A DNA stretch of 64,000 nucleotides from assembly GCF_003056055.1 (NCBI RefSeq), contig NZ_PYFP01000002.1, positions 1,364,001 through 1,428,000 on the forward strand, given 5' to 3'. Origin of the DNA: Glaciimonas sp. PCH181 (lineage in GTDB: Bacteria > Pseudomonadota > Gammaproteobacteria > Burkholderiales > Burkholderiaceae_D). Positions 1 to 7,961 of this stretch are shown here, in pieces. The first letter of the stretch is position 1. Every line of letters starts with the position of its first letter. Position numbers and translations under genes: made by a program. The notes under the pieces are model-generated. The model saw nothing but the letters and a program-made list of their open reading frames with translations, ran no database searches and was not told the origin of the DNA.

Positions 1-114
1 GAATTGATTCAAGAATTGATCGAGCGGTACGGACCTGAACGGATCTGTATACGCATCGGCAATCCAGAGATAGAAGATACTTTAAAGGCAGTGGATGTAA
101 AACCGCATCCATGA
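1..114 (+). CDS. C-terminal end of an unidentified protein (partial)
   Basis: An open frame enters from the left edge and ends at a TGA at 112-114, giving the last 37 residues of a protein. The visible part is charged and has no recognisable motif; it ends in VDVKPHP. The family cannot be named from this fragment. It is read as coding because the frame is open from base 1 and codon use looks ordinary, but so short a stretch could be open by chance. Confidence 0.4.
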   Translation, partial: ELIQELIERYGPERICIRIGNPEIEDTLKAVDVKPHP

Positions 115-401
115 CTTTCATAACCATACCAAGATGGTAAAAAAGGCGATTACGTCTAGCTAATACTGCATGCGCGCAGCTGTGCCTTTTCTATTCACAC
201 GCGGTGCACGACAAATTTCTACAGTAAATTTTTTCGCTGACTTTTCAGTGTAAACGGCCATGAACATTGCAAGTTGCTTTGTTCCTGGTATGTGTGTGTA
301 TCGTTGTTTTTAACAACGCCTGCATGTGAACTGACGGTAATAAGTATGGGTAGAAATATTTACTCTGTCAACAATGTTTGGGCGATTAAATTGGGTAATT
401 T
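115..401. other. Leader region of the XRE regulator
   Basis: No gene is seen here. The stretch holds a 7-base inverted repeat at 302-318 (cgttgtt / aacaacg, 3-base loop) and, at 339-347, the word AATAAGTAT, the reverse complement of the ATACTTAT motif that recurs at 1108-1200 on the other side of the regulator gene. Both are candidate operators for autoregulation. No clear Shine-Dalgarno sequence precedes the ATG at 402. Confidence 0.4.
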
Positions 402-995
402 ATGAGTATAGGTGAAAGACTTAAGGATGAACGCGAACGGCTGAAAATGAGCCAGACGAAATTGGGAAAGCTTGGCGGCGTTGTAAAGAAAACGCAATTT
501 AGTTATGAACAGGGTAAGACCTATCCTCATGCTAAATACCTGGCTGCAATTGCCGATGAGGGTATCGACATTCTCTACATTGTCATCGGAGGAAAGGAAA
601 TCGCGCTACGTACCATCATCGTTTCGGACGGCAGCCATTCATCAGAACGTTTAGCTTTAGGCACTCAGCAAAATTATCGCAGCGTGCATGAAAATATGCA
701 TGCGCATCCCAAGGCAAATCAGGAGGGCACAAGCGGGATTTACGCAGCTAATACAGTGTCTGTTCCGAGCATAAAAAATAGTCCGAATCTTGCACCTTAT
801 TCTGTGATCGACTGGCCGCAATTAAGGCAAGTTCTGGCTGGCATGGAGGCATTTCTTGAAGACCAGCATTTGACTTTGAAGCCCGATAAGAAAGCCAGTT
901 TGATCCTGATTTTATATGCCCGATTTTCGGAAGATAGAAACGTCGATAATGCCCGATTTAACGATTTTATAAAGGCCGCGATGGCCACTTTATAA
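402..995 (+). CDS. XRE-family helix-turn-helix transcriptional regulator
   Basis: This 197-residue protein has an N-terminal helix-turn-helix domain (about residues 4-62: IGERLKDERERLKMSQ, then an FSYEQGKTYP stretch typical of the recognition and following helices in phage-repressor-like XRE proteins). The remaining 130 residues match no domain I recognise and may serve in dimerisation or sensing. The layout resembles short XRE regulators found in prophage remnants and accessory regions of Burkholderiales. The gene stands alone, is followed by a clear terminator, and has related short motifs on both sides that it may bind. Its target genes are unknown. Confidence 0.8.
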   Translation: MSIGERLKDERERLKMSQTKLGKLGGVVKKTQFSYEQGKTYPHAKYLAAIADEGIDILYIVIGGKEIALRTIIVSDGSHSSERLALGTQQNYRSVHENMHAHPKANQEGTSGIYAANTVSVPSIKNSPNLAPYSVIDWPQLRQVLAGMEAFLEDQHLTLKPDKKASLILILYARFSEDRNVDNARFNDFIKAAMATL

Positions 996-1025
996 CGTAA
1001 TCTTTACTGTTTTTTTGGTTCCATT

Positions 1026-1070
1026 AACCGCCATGCCCTTTAATTAAGGAAGCTTTTGGCGGTTTTTTTC
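1026..1070 (+). terminator. Rho-independent terminator after the XRE gene
   Basis: An 8-base perfect stem, aaccgcca (1026-1033) and tggcggtt (1057-1064), closes a 23-base loop and runs directly into a T tract (1063-1069). It lies 30 bases after the XRE stop codon. Confidence 0.8.
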
Positions 1071-1107
1071 GTCCGGTTTTTACGTTTGAAGCGGCCAATA
1101 TAGGAAT

Positions 1108-1201
1108 AATACTTATGCCAGACTATTTCCAATACTGGGATATTACTTAGATCGGACGAATACTTATAAAAGTTTATGACCGATATAAGGAGATTACTTA
1201 T
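1108..1201 (+). repeat. Four TACTTA motifs spaced in multiples of 17 bases
   Basis: The 8-mer A(A/T)TACTTA starts at 1108, 1142, 1159 and 1193, so the steps are 34, 17 and 34 bases. Three copies extend to TACTTAT, and the reverse complement of that word occurs at 340-346 in front of the XRE gene. The surrounding 1081-1330 is much more AT-rich than the rest of the window and has no gene. Regular spacing of a short motif beside a DNA-binding protein gene suggests operators or iteron-like binding sites. This is inference; chance in AT-rich DNA is the alternative. Confidence 0.4.
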
Positions 1202-1396
1202 ATACGGCTATCAATTTTTAAACACAAATTTAAATTTATTTCAGTATTGAAATAATTCAAGGACTTCATATAATCAAATATTACTATTTCGTATCATAAA
1301 ATTTTTAACGATTTAAGAATATGCCATTTTCCCGATATATTTAAACAAATGAGGTTTAATTGTGTATTCATTCACTGTAATGAATCAGAGACCCAA

Positions 1397-1641
1397 ATGA
1401 AAAAATATGCTTAGCGTTATGTTTATGCTTATCCGCTTTTGTTTTTGCGGCACCCGGGAATTATGTAAATTACAGTTGCGCGGCCCTCCAAGAAATAGGT
1501 GTTGCAGAGAAGGTCATGAGTTTCTCACTTTCGCCAGGGGAATTTGACAATAAGCTGGCACAAGATGCATCCGTCGCGCAGGCGTTATTGCAAGGCCATG
1601 CCTCAACACCGCAGTTTTGGATTTGTAGGATAGTTGATTAG
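1397..1641 (+). pseudogene. Frameshifted small secreted-protein gene
   Basis: ATG at 1397 is followed by six A residues (1400-1405) and reaches an in-frame TAG after five codons. Adding one A to that run joins the start to a long open frame (from about 1407 to the TAG at 1639-1641). The joined product would begin with MKK, a hydrophobic stretch (ICLALCLCLSAFVFA) and an AAP cleavage region, a textbook signal peptide, and would be about 81 residues long. The mature part (GNYVNYSCAALQEIG and on) has two cysteines and no family I recognise. Either the gene is broken by a homopolymer slip, or the assembly has lost one A. Confidence 0.55.
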
Positions 1642-1725
1642 TGGAGGGTAAGTCTGATAAAGACGCCTTATTTGTCGACGCGGTTTGGTTGACAATTGTG
1701 CGGAATTTCGATGCGTCCCACTCCC

Positions 1726-1754
1726 TGGCGCACCCCTGAAATGCGCCATTTTTT
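1726..1754 (+). terminator. Rho-independent terminator
   Basis: Stem tggcgca (1726-1732) and tgcgcca (1742-1748) with a 9-base loop is followed at once by six T residues (1749-1754). It lies 85 bases after the frameshifted gene and upstream of the riboswitch, so it insulates the cobalamin locus from upstream transcription. Confidence 0.75.
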
Positions 1755-1889
1755 GCTGTCTCGTCAAACGTAATTCTGCAGAAAACTACCAACGCAATCA
1801 CGCTTCGGCTTGCAACTTAATATGCCGCAAACTATACTCCGCCAGTAATATTAGCTTTAGGTGTTTTGCGCACAGTCGTGCGTAAAATT

Positions 1890-2110
1890 AAACGGGAAGT
1901 CGGTGCATGTTTTAACAGTATTCCGACGCTGCCCCCGCAACGGTAAACGCGTAAAAAGTTTGCAGTACGTCACTGTGCAATGCATGGGAAGGCGCTAACT
2001 TTGGAAATCTTTCACAGATTTCAACGCGTAAGCCCGGATACCGGCCTGAAGTTTTTGCAGTTTGTGTCGCGGCGGGCGATTCAGATGGATTGCCCCAGGT
2101 GCGCCCGCTG
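1890..2110 (+). promoter_or_regulatory. Cobalamin (adenosylcobalamin) riboswitch with putative expression platform
   Basis: The conserved aptamer parts appear in the right order: the first stem gtcgg...ccgac (about 1899-1926), the core gctgcccccgcaacggtaa (1928-1946), a cactg element near 1971, the B12-box gcatgggaaggcg (1982-1994), and the closing aagcccggataccggcc (2030-2046). This family binds adenosylcobalamin and switches expression off. A stem gcgggcg (2072-2078) / cgcccgc (2102-2108) follows and may be part of the switch; it has no T tract, so control of transcription termination is not obvious. The aptamer ends about 230 bases before the cbtB ATG, a long leader. It should control cbtB-cbtA and perhaps the whole locus. 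Confidence 0.92.
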
Positions 2111-2280
2111 TAATGACTATCGGCCCCTTGCCGCACACCCGTCTTTATTTCTCCTCCCTTTTTTGCCGCCGAACACACTGCGATTTGCCGCCTTTATACG
2201 TTGCTGGCCGCTGTTCGCGCTGCATTCTCGCGTTCTGCGATACCAGTCATATTGTTGTTAAAGTTTAATCAAAGGAAATC

Positions 2281-2478
2281 ATGTCTGCCTCCTCCACCGG
2301 TCTGCTCGATCACGCTGCAGTCGCTGCCCCCGCCACTTGGAAAGACCGCGTTCTTCCCGCCGTTTGCAGCGCCGTCGTCGGTCTGATTCTGGTCTATGCA
2401 ATGGGTTTTTCGCACAATATGACGCTGCACAACGCTGCGCATGATGGCCGTCATTCGGCTGGCTTTCCTTGTCATTAA
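2281..2478 (+). CDS. cbtB: Cobalt transporter subunit CbtB
   Basis: This is a 65-residue membrane protein with one predicted transmembrane segment (about residues 24-45) and the family's C-terminal histidine signature, HNxxHDxRHxxxFPCH, ending exactly at the terminal His. CbtB acts with CbtA in the inner membrane in predicted cobalt uptake, and the pair is usually under a B12 riboswitch, as here. An AAAGGAAATC Shine-Dalgarno sequence lies just upstream of the ATG. cbtA follows 13 bases downstream. Confidence 0.93.
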   Translation: MSASSTGLLDHAAVAAPATWKDRVLPAVCSAVVGLILVYAMGFSHNMTLHNAAHDGRHSAGFPCH

Positions 2479-2491
2479 GCGATAGCGCGAT

Positions 2492-3307
2492 ATGAGTGAT
2501 ATAAACGCTATTTCCATAGGCAATCTATGGCTGCCAAAACTAGGTTTTAAGCGGTTTTTGTCAGCGGTGTTGTTGGCGGGTTTATTCGCTGGGTTAGTAC
2601 TCACTGTCGTACAAAAAATACAAGTAACACAGATCATCGCCCAAGCCGAAGTCTACGAAGAAGCTGCCGCGCAAGCTGCCTTAGCGAAACCGGCCACCAG
2701 AGCAATGTCAGCGATGTCCACCAGCGCCGCCATGCCAGAAATGGCCGGGCACGCCCACGCAATGCCCGCCGAAGAACATCACCACGACGCACCGGAGTGG
2801 GAACCCGCCAACGGTGCAGAACGCACCTTTTACACCGTCATGGCAAACGTGACGATGGCAGTCGGTTTCGGCTTGTTGCTGGGTGCAGCGATCTTGCTAC
2901 GTGGTGGCGTCAGCGGCTGGCGTGAGGGCTTATTGTGGGGCCTTGCTGGCTATGTCGTCTTCTTTGTAGCACCTGCGCTCGGCCTTGCGCCGGAAGTCCC
3001 CGGTACACAAGCCGCACCGTTGCTGGATCGCCAAATCTGGTGGATCAGCACCGCGACGTGCACCGCTACGGCGCTGGCGCTGCTGGTATTTGGTCGTCAT
3101 TGGGGATTAAAAGTGCTTGCCGTTTTGCTACTGGTGTTACCCCATATCATCGGCGCGCCCGAACCGCAGATGCATGGCGGTGCGGCTCCGGCGGAGTTGG
3201 CGCGGGCATTTATTGTGGCCACAACGATTGCCAACGGCATCTTTTGGCTGGCGTTGGGCGGCGCGTTCGGCTATCTGACTAAAAAATTAGCCTCGGCTAA
3301 TCGCTAG
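2492..3307 (+). CDS. cbtA: Cobalt transporter subunit CbtA
   Basis: This 271-residue inner-membrane protein has about five hydrophobic segments: near residues 22-42, 108-128, 139-158, 180-210 and 235-260. The segment FKRFLSAVLLAGLFAGLV is typical of the CbtA N-terminus. A Met/His-rich stretch (AMPEMAGHAHAMPAEEHHH, about residues 74-97) lies between the first two segments and faces a solvent compartment; it is a plausible metal-collecting loop. It forms a unit with cbtB. The first 18 residues before FKRF are not typical of the family, so a slightly later start cannot be excluded. Confidence 0.93.
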   Translation: MSDINAISIGNLWLPKLGFKRFLSAVLLAGLFAGLVLTVVQKIQVTQIIAQAEVYEEAAAQAALAKPATRAMSAMSTSAAMPEMAGHAHAMPAEEHHHDAPEWEPANGAERTFYTVMANVTMAVGFGLLLGAAILLRGGVSGWREGLLWGLAGYVVFFVAPALGLAPEVPGTQAAPLLDRQIWWISTATCTATALALLVFGRHWGLKVLAVLLLVLPHIIGAPEPQMHGGAAPAELARAFIVATTIANGIFWLALGGAFGYLTKKLASANR

Positions 3308-3333
3308 AACCGCTATTGCAATACGCCAAAGTC

Positions 3334-3377
3334 AGGCGAGCCGGTGACGTAAGTATCCACCGTGCTCGCCTTATTCT
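3334..3377 (+). terminator. Possible terminator or attenuator after cbtA
   Basis: A strong stem pairs aggcgagc-cggtg (3334-3346) with caccg-t-gctcgcct (3358-3371) and is followed by a T-rich but imperfect tract (tattctt). It may end some transcripts of cbtBA before the biosynthetic genes. The T tract is weak, so partial read-through is likely. Confidence 0.5.
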
Positions 3378-3480
3378 TGGCGGTTATGTCCGTTTTTGCA
3401 TCATTCCGCTTTATCGCTACTAATGTTTAGCATCACTGAAATATCGCAGCAGCAAGCGCCCGCCGCGAAGAAAAAAGCCT

Positions 3481-3819
3481 ATGAGAACCCATAACCGACA
3501 CATTTTCATGTGCACCGGCCCCCGTTGTACCGAAGACGGCGTGCGTGCCGAAGCCATGTTCGGGATTCTTGGCGCGGCCATCGATGCGCGCCCAGAATTG
3601 CGTGTCAAGCGTACGCGCACGCATTGCATGGTCGCCTGCAAAAATCAAGGTCCGCTGGCGCTGGTGTATCCCGAGGGCATTTGGTATCGCTGCGAAGATG
3701 CGGATGCGATCGAACGCATCGTCACCGAACATCTGGAACATGGGCGTGAAGTTACGGATTTGGTTTTCCACCGGCTGGGCAGCGGCGATGTCGCCCCAGA
3801 GGAAGAAACCAATGTCTGA
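3481..3819 (+). CDS. Thioredoxin-like 2Fe-2S ferredoxin of the cobalamin locus
   Basis: This 112-residue protein has the four cysteines of thioredoxin-fold ferredoxins (C11, C16, C49, C53, in FMCTGPRC and HCMVAC) and the family segment ALVYPEGIWYRC. Such ferredoxins are often found next to cobN, where an electron-transfer role, possibly in cobalt reduction before adenosylation, has been suggested but is not proven. The stop codon overlaps the start of cobN by eight bases, so the two are translationally coupled. A paralogue lies at 58888-59259. Confidence 0.88.
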   Translation: MRTHNRHIFMCTGPRCTEDGVRAEAMFGILGAAIDARPELRVKRTRTHCMVACKNQGPLALVYPEGIWYRCEDADAIERIVTEHLEHGREVTDLVFHRLGSGDVAPEEETNV

Positions 3820-6800
3820 TCAGCACACAAAGAAAACGCAACAATCGGCAATAGCACTGTTGACCCATACCGCCAATGATCTGACCGTGCTGCACAACGC
3901 GATCAGTCAATTGCCGGAGGATTTTGCAGCGGTCACCGGCATCAATCTGCAAACGCTGGAAAACGACCGTCAGATTGCGGCATTACTAAGCGGCGATCTG
4001 GCAACCACCCGCATCATTATTCTGCGTGTGTTGGGGCGATTAGGTAACGTACCGGGCTTTAGCGAACTGCTGCGCCATGCGCGTGAGCAGGGCATCTCGT
4101 TGATCGCCATCAGCGGCACCGGCGAACCGGACCCGGAACTGGCCGCAGTATCGACGGTATCCTCCGCCGTAGCCGAGCAAGTCTTGGCCTATTTTCATGC
4201 AGGCGGCAGCGTCAATCTGGCGCAATTGCTGCGTTATTTATCCGATCATTTAATGCTGACCGGATTTGGCTATTTGCCCGCGCAACCATTACCGCAGCAC
4301 GGCATTTATCATCCCGATCTGGCGCAAGGCGCAACCACCGCCGATTGGCTGGCAGAGCATGCCGCGCAGAACAAAGCCGCACGTCCTGGCGTCGGCATCG
4401 TCTTTTATCGTGCCCATTGGATGAGCGGCAATACCCGTTTTATAGACGCAGTGATCGACGCGTTAGAGCAGCGCGGCATGAATGTTTTGCCGGTCTTCAC
4501 TGCGTCCCTGCGAGCAGGGGCTGACGCCAACAATACGCTGCCAACAGCGCTGCGCTATTTTACGGATAACAATAACGTCGTGATCGACGTCATGATCAAT
4601 ACCACCGCCTTCGCCATGGGTGAAATCACGCCCGGCGGCCCAACGCCCGCTGGCTGGTCGGTGTCCGTACTGGAACAATTAAATGTGCCGGTCTTGCAAG
4701 CCATCACTAGCGGCATGACGCAAGATCAATGGCAGCAATCAGCACGCGGCATGAACCCGCTGGACGCGGCCATGGACGTGGTATTGCCAGAGTTCGACGG
4801 TCGCATCATCACGGTGCCAGTCTCGTTCAAAACCAAAGCCGCCAACGCTACCGCCGGGATGATGGAATACGCCCCGGTCGCGGATCGGGTGGCCCGCGTC
4901 GCCGGATTGGCGCAACGTTTTGCCCGTCTGAAACATACCCCAAACGCCAAAAAACGCGTGGCGTTTATCTTTACCAATGCCAACAGTAAAGCCGCACAAA
5001 TCGGCAATGCGGTCGGTCTGGATGCACCGGAATCGTTGATGACGATTCTGCAAGCGATGCAAGCCAGAGGCTACAAAACCGGCGACTTGCCCGCCACCGG
5101 CACCGCACTGATTCATGACCTGATCGACCGCTGCGCCTATGACAATACTTATCTCACTGTAGAACAGTTACGCAACGCGGTCGGTCGCGTACCCGCTGCG
5201 CAATATGCAGAATGGCTGGCAGAGTTGCCGCCGCCGATGCAAGCCAGCATGGTTGCCCAATGGGGCGCTGCGCCCGGTGCGGCGTATGTTCACAACGATC
5301 ACATTACGCTAGCAGGGATAGAGTTGGGCAATACCTTTGTCGCCCTGCAACCGCCGCGTGGCTATGGCATGGACCCGGACGCGATTTATCATCAACCCGA
5401 TCTGCCGCCAACGCATCACTATTACGCGCTGTATCGCTGGCTGCGTGATAGCTGGCAAGCCGACGCCATCGTTCACGTCGGCAAGCACGGCACGCTGGAA
5501 TGGTTGCCCGGCAAAGGCGTCGGCCTGTCTGAAAACTGCTTCCCCGATGCGCTGCTGGCGGATATGCCTCTGTTTTATCCATTCATCATTAACGATCCGG
5601 GCGAGGGCGCACAAGCCAAACGCCGCGCGCATGCGGTAGTTGTCGATCATCTGACGCCGCCGATGACCACCGCCGATACCTATGGCGCGTTGGCGCAATT
5701 GACGCAATTAGTCGATGAATATTATCAAGTTGAAGTGCTGGACCCCAGCAAGCTGCCGTTGCTGCAACAGCAAATCTGGGAACTAGTAAAACAGACCAAT
5801 CTCGATACGGATTTGCAGGCCCGATTACTGCATCACGATCACGACCATGATCACGACCATGATCATGAGCACGGTCACCAGCATGGCCACGCGGCGCACA
5901 ATCATCACGACCATGACCATGACCATGACCACCACGACCACACCCACGAAGAAGGTTTGCCCGCCGCGCTCAGCACGCTGGATGGTGCTGGTGTCGCGCA
6001 TCTGATTGAGGATTTAGATGGTTATCTGTGCGAACTCGGCGCAGCGCAAATCCGCGACGGCTTGCACATTCTGGGCCAACGTCCTGCCGATCATCAATTG
6101 GTAGATATGCTGGTCTCGCTGGTGCGTCTTCCGAATCAGGAAATACCTGGTTTGCAAGAAGAAGTCGCGAAACTGTTTGGCCTCAACATGGACATGCTGC
6201 TGGATAACAAAGGCCGCCGCCTGAATGCCGACCCCGCATTGGCACGTCTGGCGCAATGCGCGATTGTTACCCGCGCCGATGCGCTGGATGCGATCGATGT
6301 TCTGTGTCGACAATTGTTTGCGGCGCTACAAGAAAAAAGTTTTGCGACTGCTGCGATTGATGCGGTAATAGCAGAATTATTTGGTGACATTGGCAGCGGC
6401 GTTGCCGTCAATCAGCCGTTGCTACAGCCCACGCTAATGACCACAGCACGCCCTCTAAGCGTGTTATCGCAAGTCAAAAAATTCAACGTAAAAAGCAGCG
6501 CAATAAAACCGGTTGCAGCGGTGGTTGCAGTAACGAAATTGCCATCCTCCTCCTCAACGGAGCGCTTCACCACTTTACGTCGGATACTCGATTTCGCCTG
6601 CACCAATTTAGTCCCGAATCTGGCCCGCGCCACGGATGAAATCGATAATCTGCTGAACGGTCTTGACGGCGGTTATATTCCCGCCGGTCCAAGCGGCTCA
6701 CCAACTCGTGGCATGGCGCACATACTGCCGACCGGACGCAATTTTTATTCGGTCGATCCGCGCAGCGTGCCATCGCAATCGGCATGGCGCGTCGGGCAGC

Positions 6801-7960
6801 AACTTGCCAACGAAGTATTGACCAGACACCTGCGCGAAACCGGCGTCTATCCCGAAAGCGTCGCGATCAGTATTTGGGGCACCGCCGCCATGCGCACCCA
6901 TGGCGACGATGTGGCGCAGATTCTGGCGCTGCTAGGTGTGCGCCCGGTATGGCGACCAGAAAACCGCCAGTTAATCGGCGTTGAAGTGATCCCCCTAGCG
7001 GAACTCAAACGTCCGCGTATCGACGTCACGACCCGTATCAGCGGTTTTTTCCGTGATGCATTTCCGCAATTGATTGAATTGATAGACGATGCCGTCAACG
7101 CGGTATTGATATTGGATGAGCCGCCAGATCAAAATTTTGTCCGCAAACATTACCTAAGCGAGTTAGACGATTGGCTAGGCAAAGGCATGGAAAATGCAGA
7201 AGCCAAACGCCGCGCCGCCTATCGCATTTTTGGGGCCAAGCCCGGTAGTTATGGCGCAGGCATTTTGCCGCTGATTCAAGAAAAAAACTGGCAAGCAGAT
7301 GCCGATTTCGCCGAAGCCTACGTCAATTGGGGCGGCTATGCCTATGGCCGCGACGTGCAAGGGATCGATGAACGCGCTGCATTTCGGGTGCGTTTATCTG
7401 GCGTACAAGTCGCCTTGCACAATCAAGACAACCGTGAACACGACATTTTCGACAGCGACGATTACCTGCAATTTCATGGTGGCATGATCGCCACCATCCG
7501 CGCGTTGACCGGCACGCAGCCCAAGCATTATTTTGGTGATAGCCACGATCCGGCACGGGCGCAAGTCCGCGATTTAAAAGAAGAAACGCTACGTGTATTC
7601 CGTTCACGCGTGGTCAATCCAAAATGGCTGGCCAGCATCCAAAAACATGGCTATAAAGGCGGTCTGGAATTGACCGCTACGGTCGATTATCTGTTCGGTT
7701 ACGATGCCACAGCGCAGGTCATGGATGACTGGATGTATGAGCAAGTCGCCAGTACGTACGCCTTCGATCAGACCATGCAGCAATTTTTGCAAGAAGCTAA
7801 TCCGTGGGCGCAAAATGCCATCGCAGAACGCCTGCTGGAAGCCGCCAGCCGCGGCATGTGGACCGCACCGAAACCGGAAACGCTAGAAGCCTTGCGCGCG
7901 CTATTTTTGCATAGCGAAACTCTGCTGGAAGCCCGTGGCGAAACGCCGCGTGCCGCTTAA
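3812..7960 (+). CDS. cobN: Cobaltochelatase subunit CobN with a histidine-rich insertion
   Basis: CobN is the large subunit of the ATP-dependent chelatase that inserts cobalt into hydrogenobyrinic acid a,c-diamide, working with AAA+ partners. The ATG at 3812 is chosen because it overlaps the ferredoxin stop and gives a 1382-residue protein; the frame is open further upstream but only through the ferredoxin gene. Family segments include the conserved HVGKHGTLEWLPGKG and YNWGGYAYG-like stretches. Odd feature: residues 674-712 contain 21 histidines out of 39, alternating with Asp, in a position between conserved blocks. This is likely a disordered metal-binding loop. The partner ChlID fusion starts one base after the stop. 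Confidence 0.96.
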   Translation: MSDQHTKKTQQSAIALLTHTANDLTVLHNAISQLPEDFAAVTGINLQTLENDRQIAALLSGDLATTRIIILRVLGRLGNVPGFSELLRHAREQGISLIAISGTGEPDPELAAVSTVSSAVAEQVLAYFHAGGSVNLAQLLRYLSDHLMLTGFGYLPAQPLPQHGIYHPDLAQGATTADWLAEHAAQNKAARPGVGIVFYRAHWMSGNTRFIDAVIDALEQRGMNVLPVFTASLRAGADANNTLPTALRYFTDNNNVVIDVMINTTAFAMGEITPGGPTPAGWSVSVLEQLNVPVLQAITSGMTQDQWQQSARGMNPLDAAMDVVLPEFDGRIITVPVSFKTKAANATAGMMEYAPVADRVARVAGLAQRFARLKHTPNAKKRVAFIFTNANSKAAQIGNAVGLDAPESLMTILQAMQARGYKTGDLPATGTALIHDLIDRCAYDNTYLTVEQLRNAVGRVPAAQYAEWLAELPPPMQASMVAQWGAAPGAAYVHNDHITLAGIELGNTFVALQPPRGYGMDPDAIYHQPDLPPTHHYYALYRWLRDSWQADAIVHVGKHGTLEWLPGKGVGLSENCFPDALLADMPLFYPFIINDPGEGAQAKRRAHAVVVDHLTPPMTTADTYGALAQLTQLVDEYYQVEVLDPSKLPLLQQQIWELVKQTNLDTDLQARLLHHDHDHDHDHDHEHGHQHGHAAHNHHDHDHDHDHHDHTHEEGLPAALSTLDGAGVAHLIEDLDGYLCELGAAQIRDGLHILGQRPADHQLVDMLVSLVRLPNQEIPGLQEEVAKLFGLNMDMLLDNKGRRLNADPALARLAQCAIVTRADALDAIDVLCRQLFAALQEKSFATAAIDAVIAELFGDIGSGVAVNQPLLQPTLMTTARPLSVLSQVKKFNVKSSAIKPVAAVVAVTKLPSSSSTERFTTLRRILDFACTNLVPNLARATDEIDNLLNGLDGGYIPAGPSGSPTRGMAHILPTGRNFYSVDPRSVPSQSAWRVGQQLANEVLTRHLRETGVYPESVAISIWGTAAMRTHGDDVAQILALLGVRPVWRPENRQLIGVEVIPLAELKRPRIDVTTRISGFFRDAFPQLIELIDDAVNAVLILDEPPDQNFVRKHYLSELDDWLGKGMENAEAKRRAAYRIFGAKPGSYGAGILPLIQEKNWQADADFAEAYVNWGGYAYGRDVQGIDERAAFRVRLSGVQVALHNQDNREHDIFDSDDYLQFHGGMIATIRALTGTQPKHYFGDSHDPARAQVRDLKEETLRVFRSRVVNPKWLASIQKHGYKGGLELTATVDYLFGYDATAQVMDDWMYEQVASTYAFDQTMQQFLQEANPWAQNAIAERLLEAASRGMWTAPKPETLEALRALFLHSETLLEARGETPRAA

Positions 7961-7961
7961 T

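Noticed and set aside
1912..2268. Several small frames across the cobalamin riboswitch and its leader
   Set aside because: They fall within structured RNA and have no ribosome-binding site or family match.
3545..3811. N-terminal extension of cobN
   Set aside because: The frame is open upstream of ATG 3812 but lies inside the ferredoxin gene in another frame; the extension is unlike CobN, and the ATG at 3812 overlaps the ferredoxin stop as usual in this locus.
5831..5947. His-coding tract as a DNA repeat or CRISPR-like array
   Set aside because: The short cacgac/catgac units follow from His-Asp coding with synonymous changes; there are no spacers or constant repeats.
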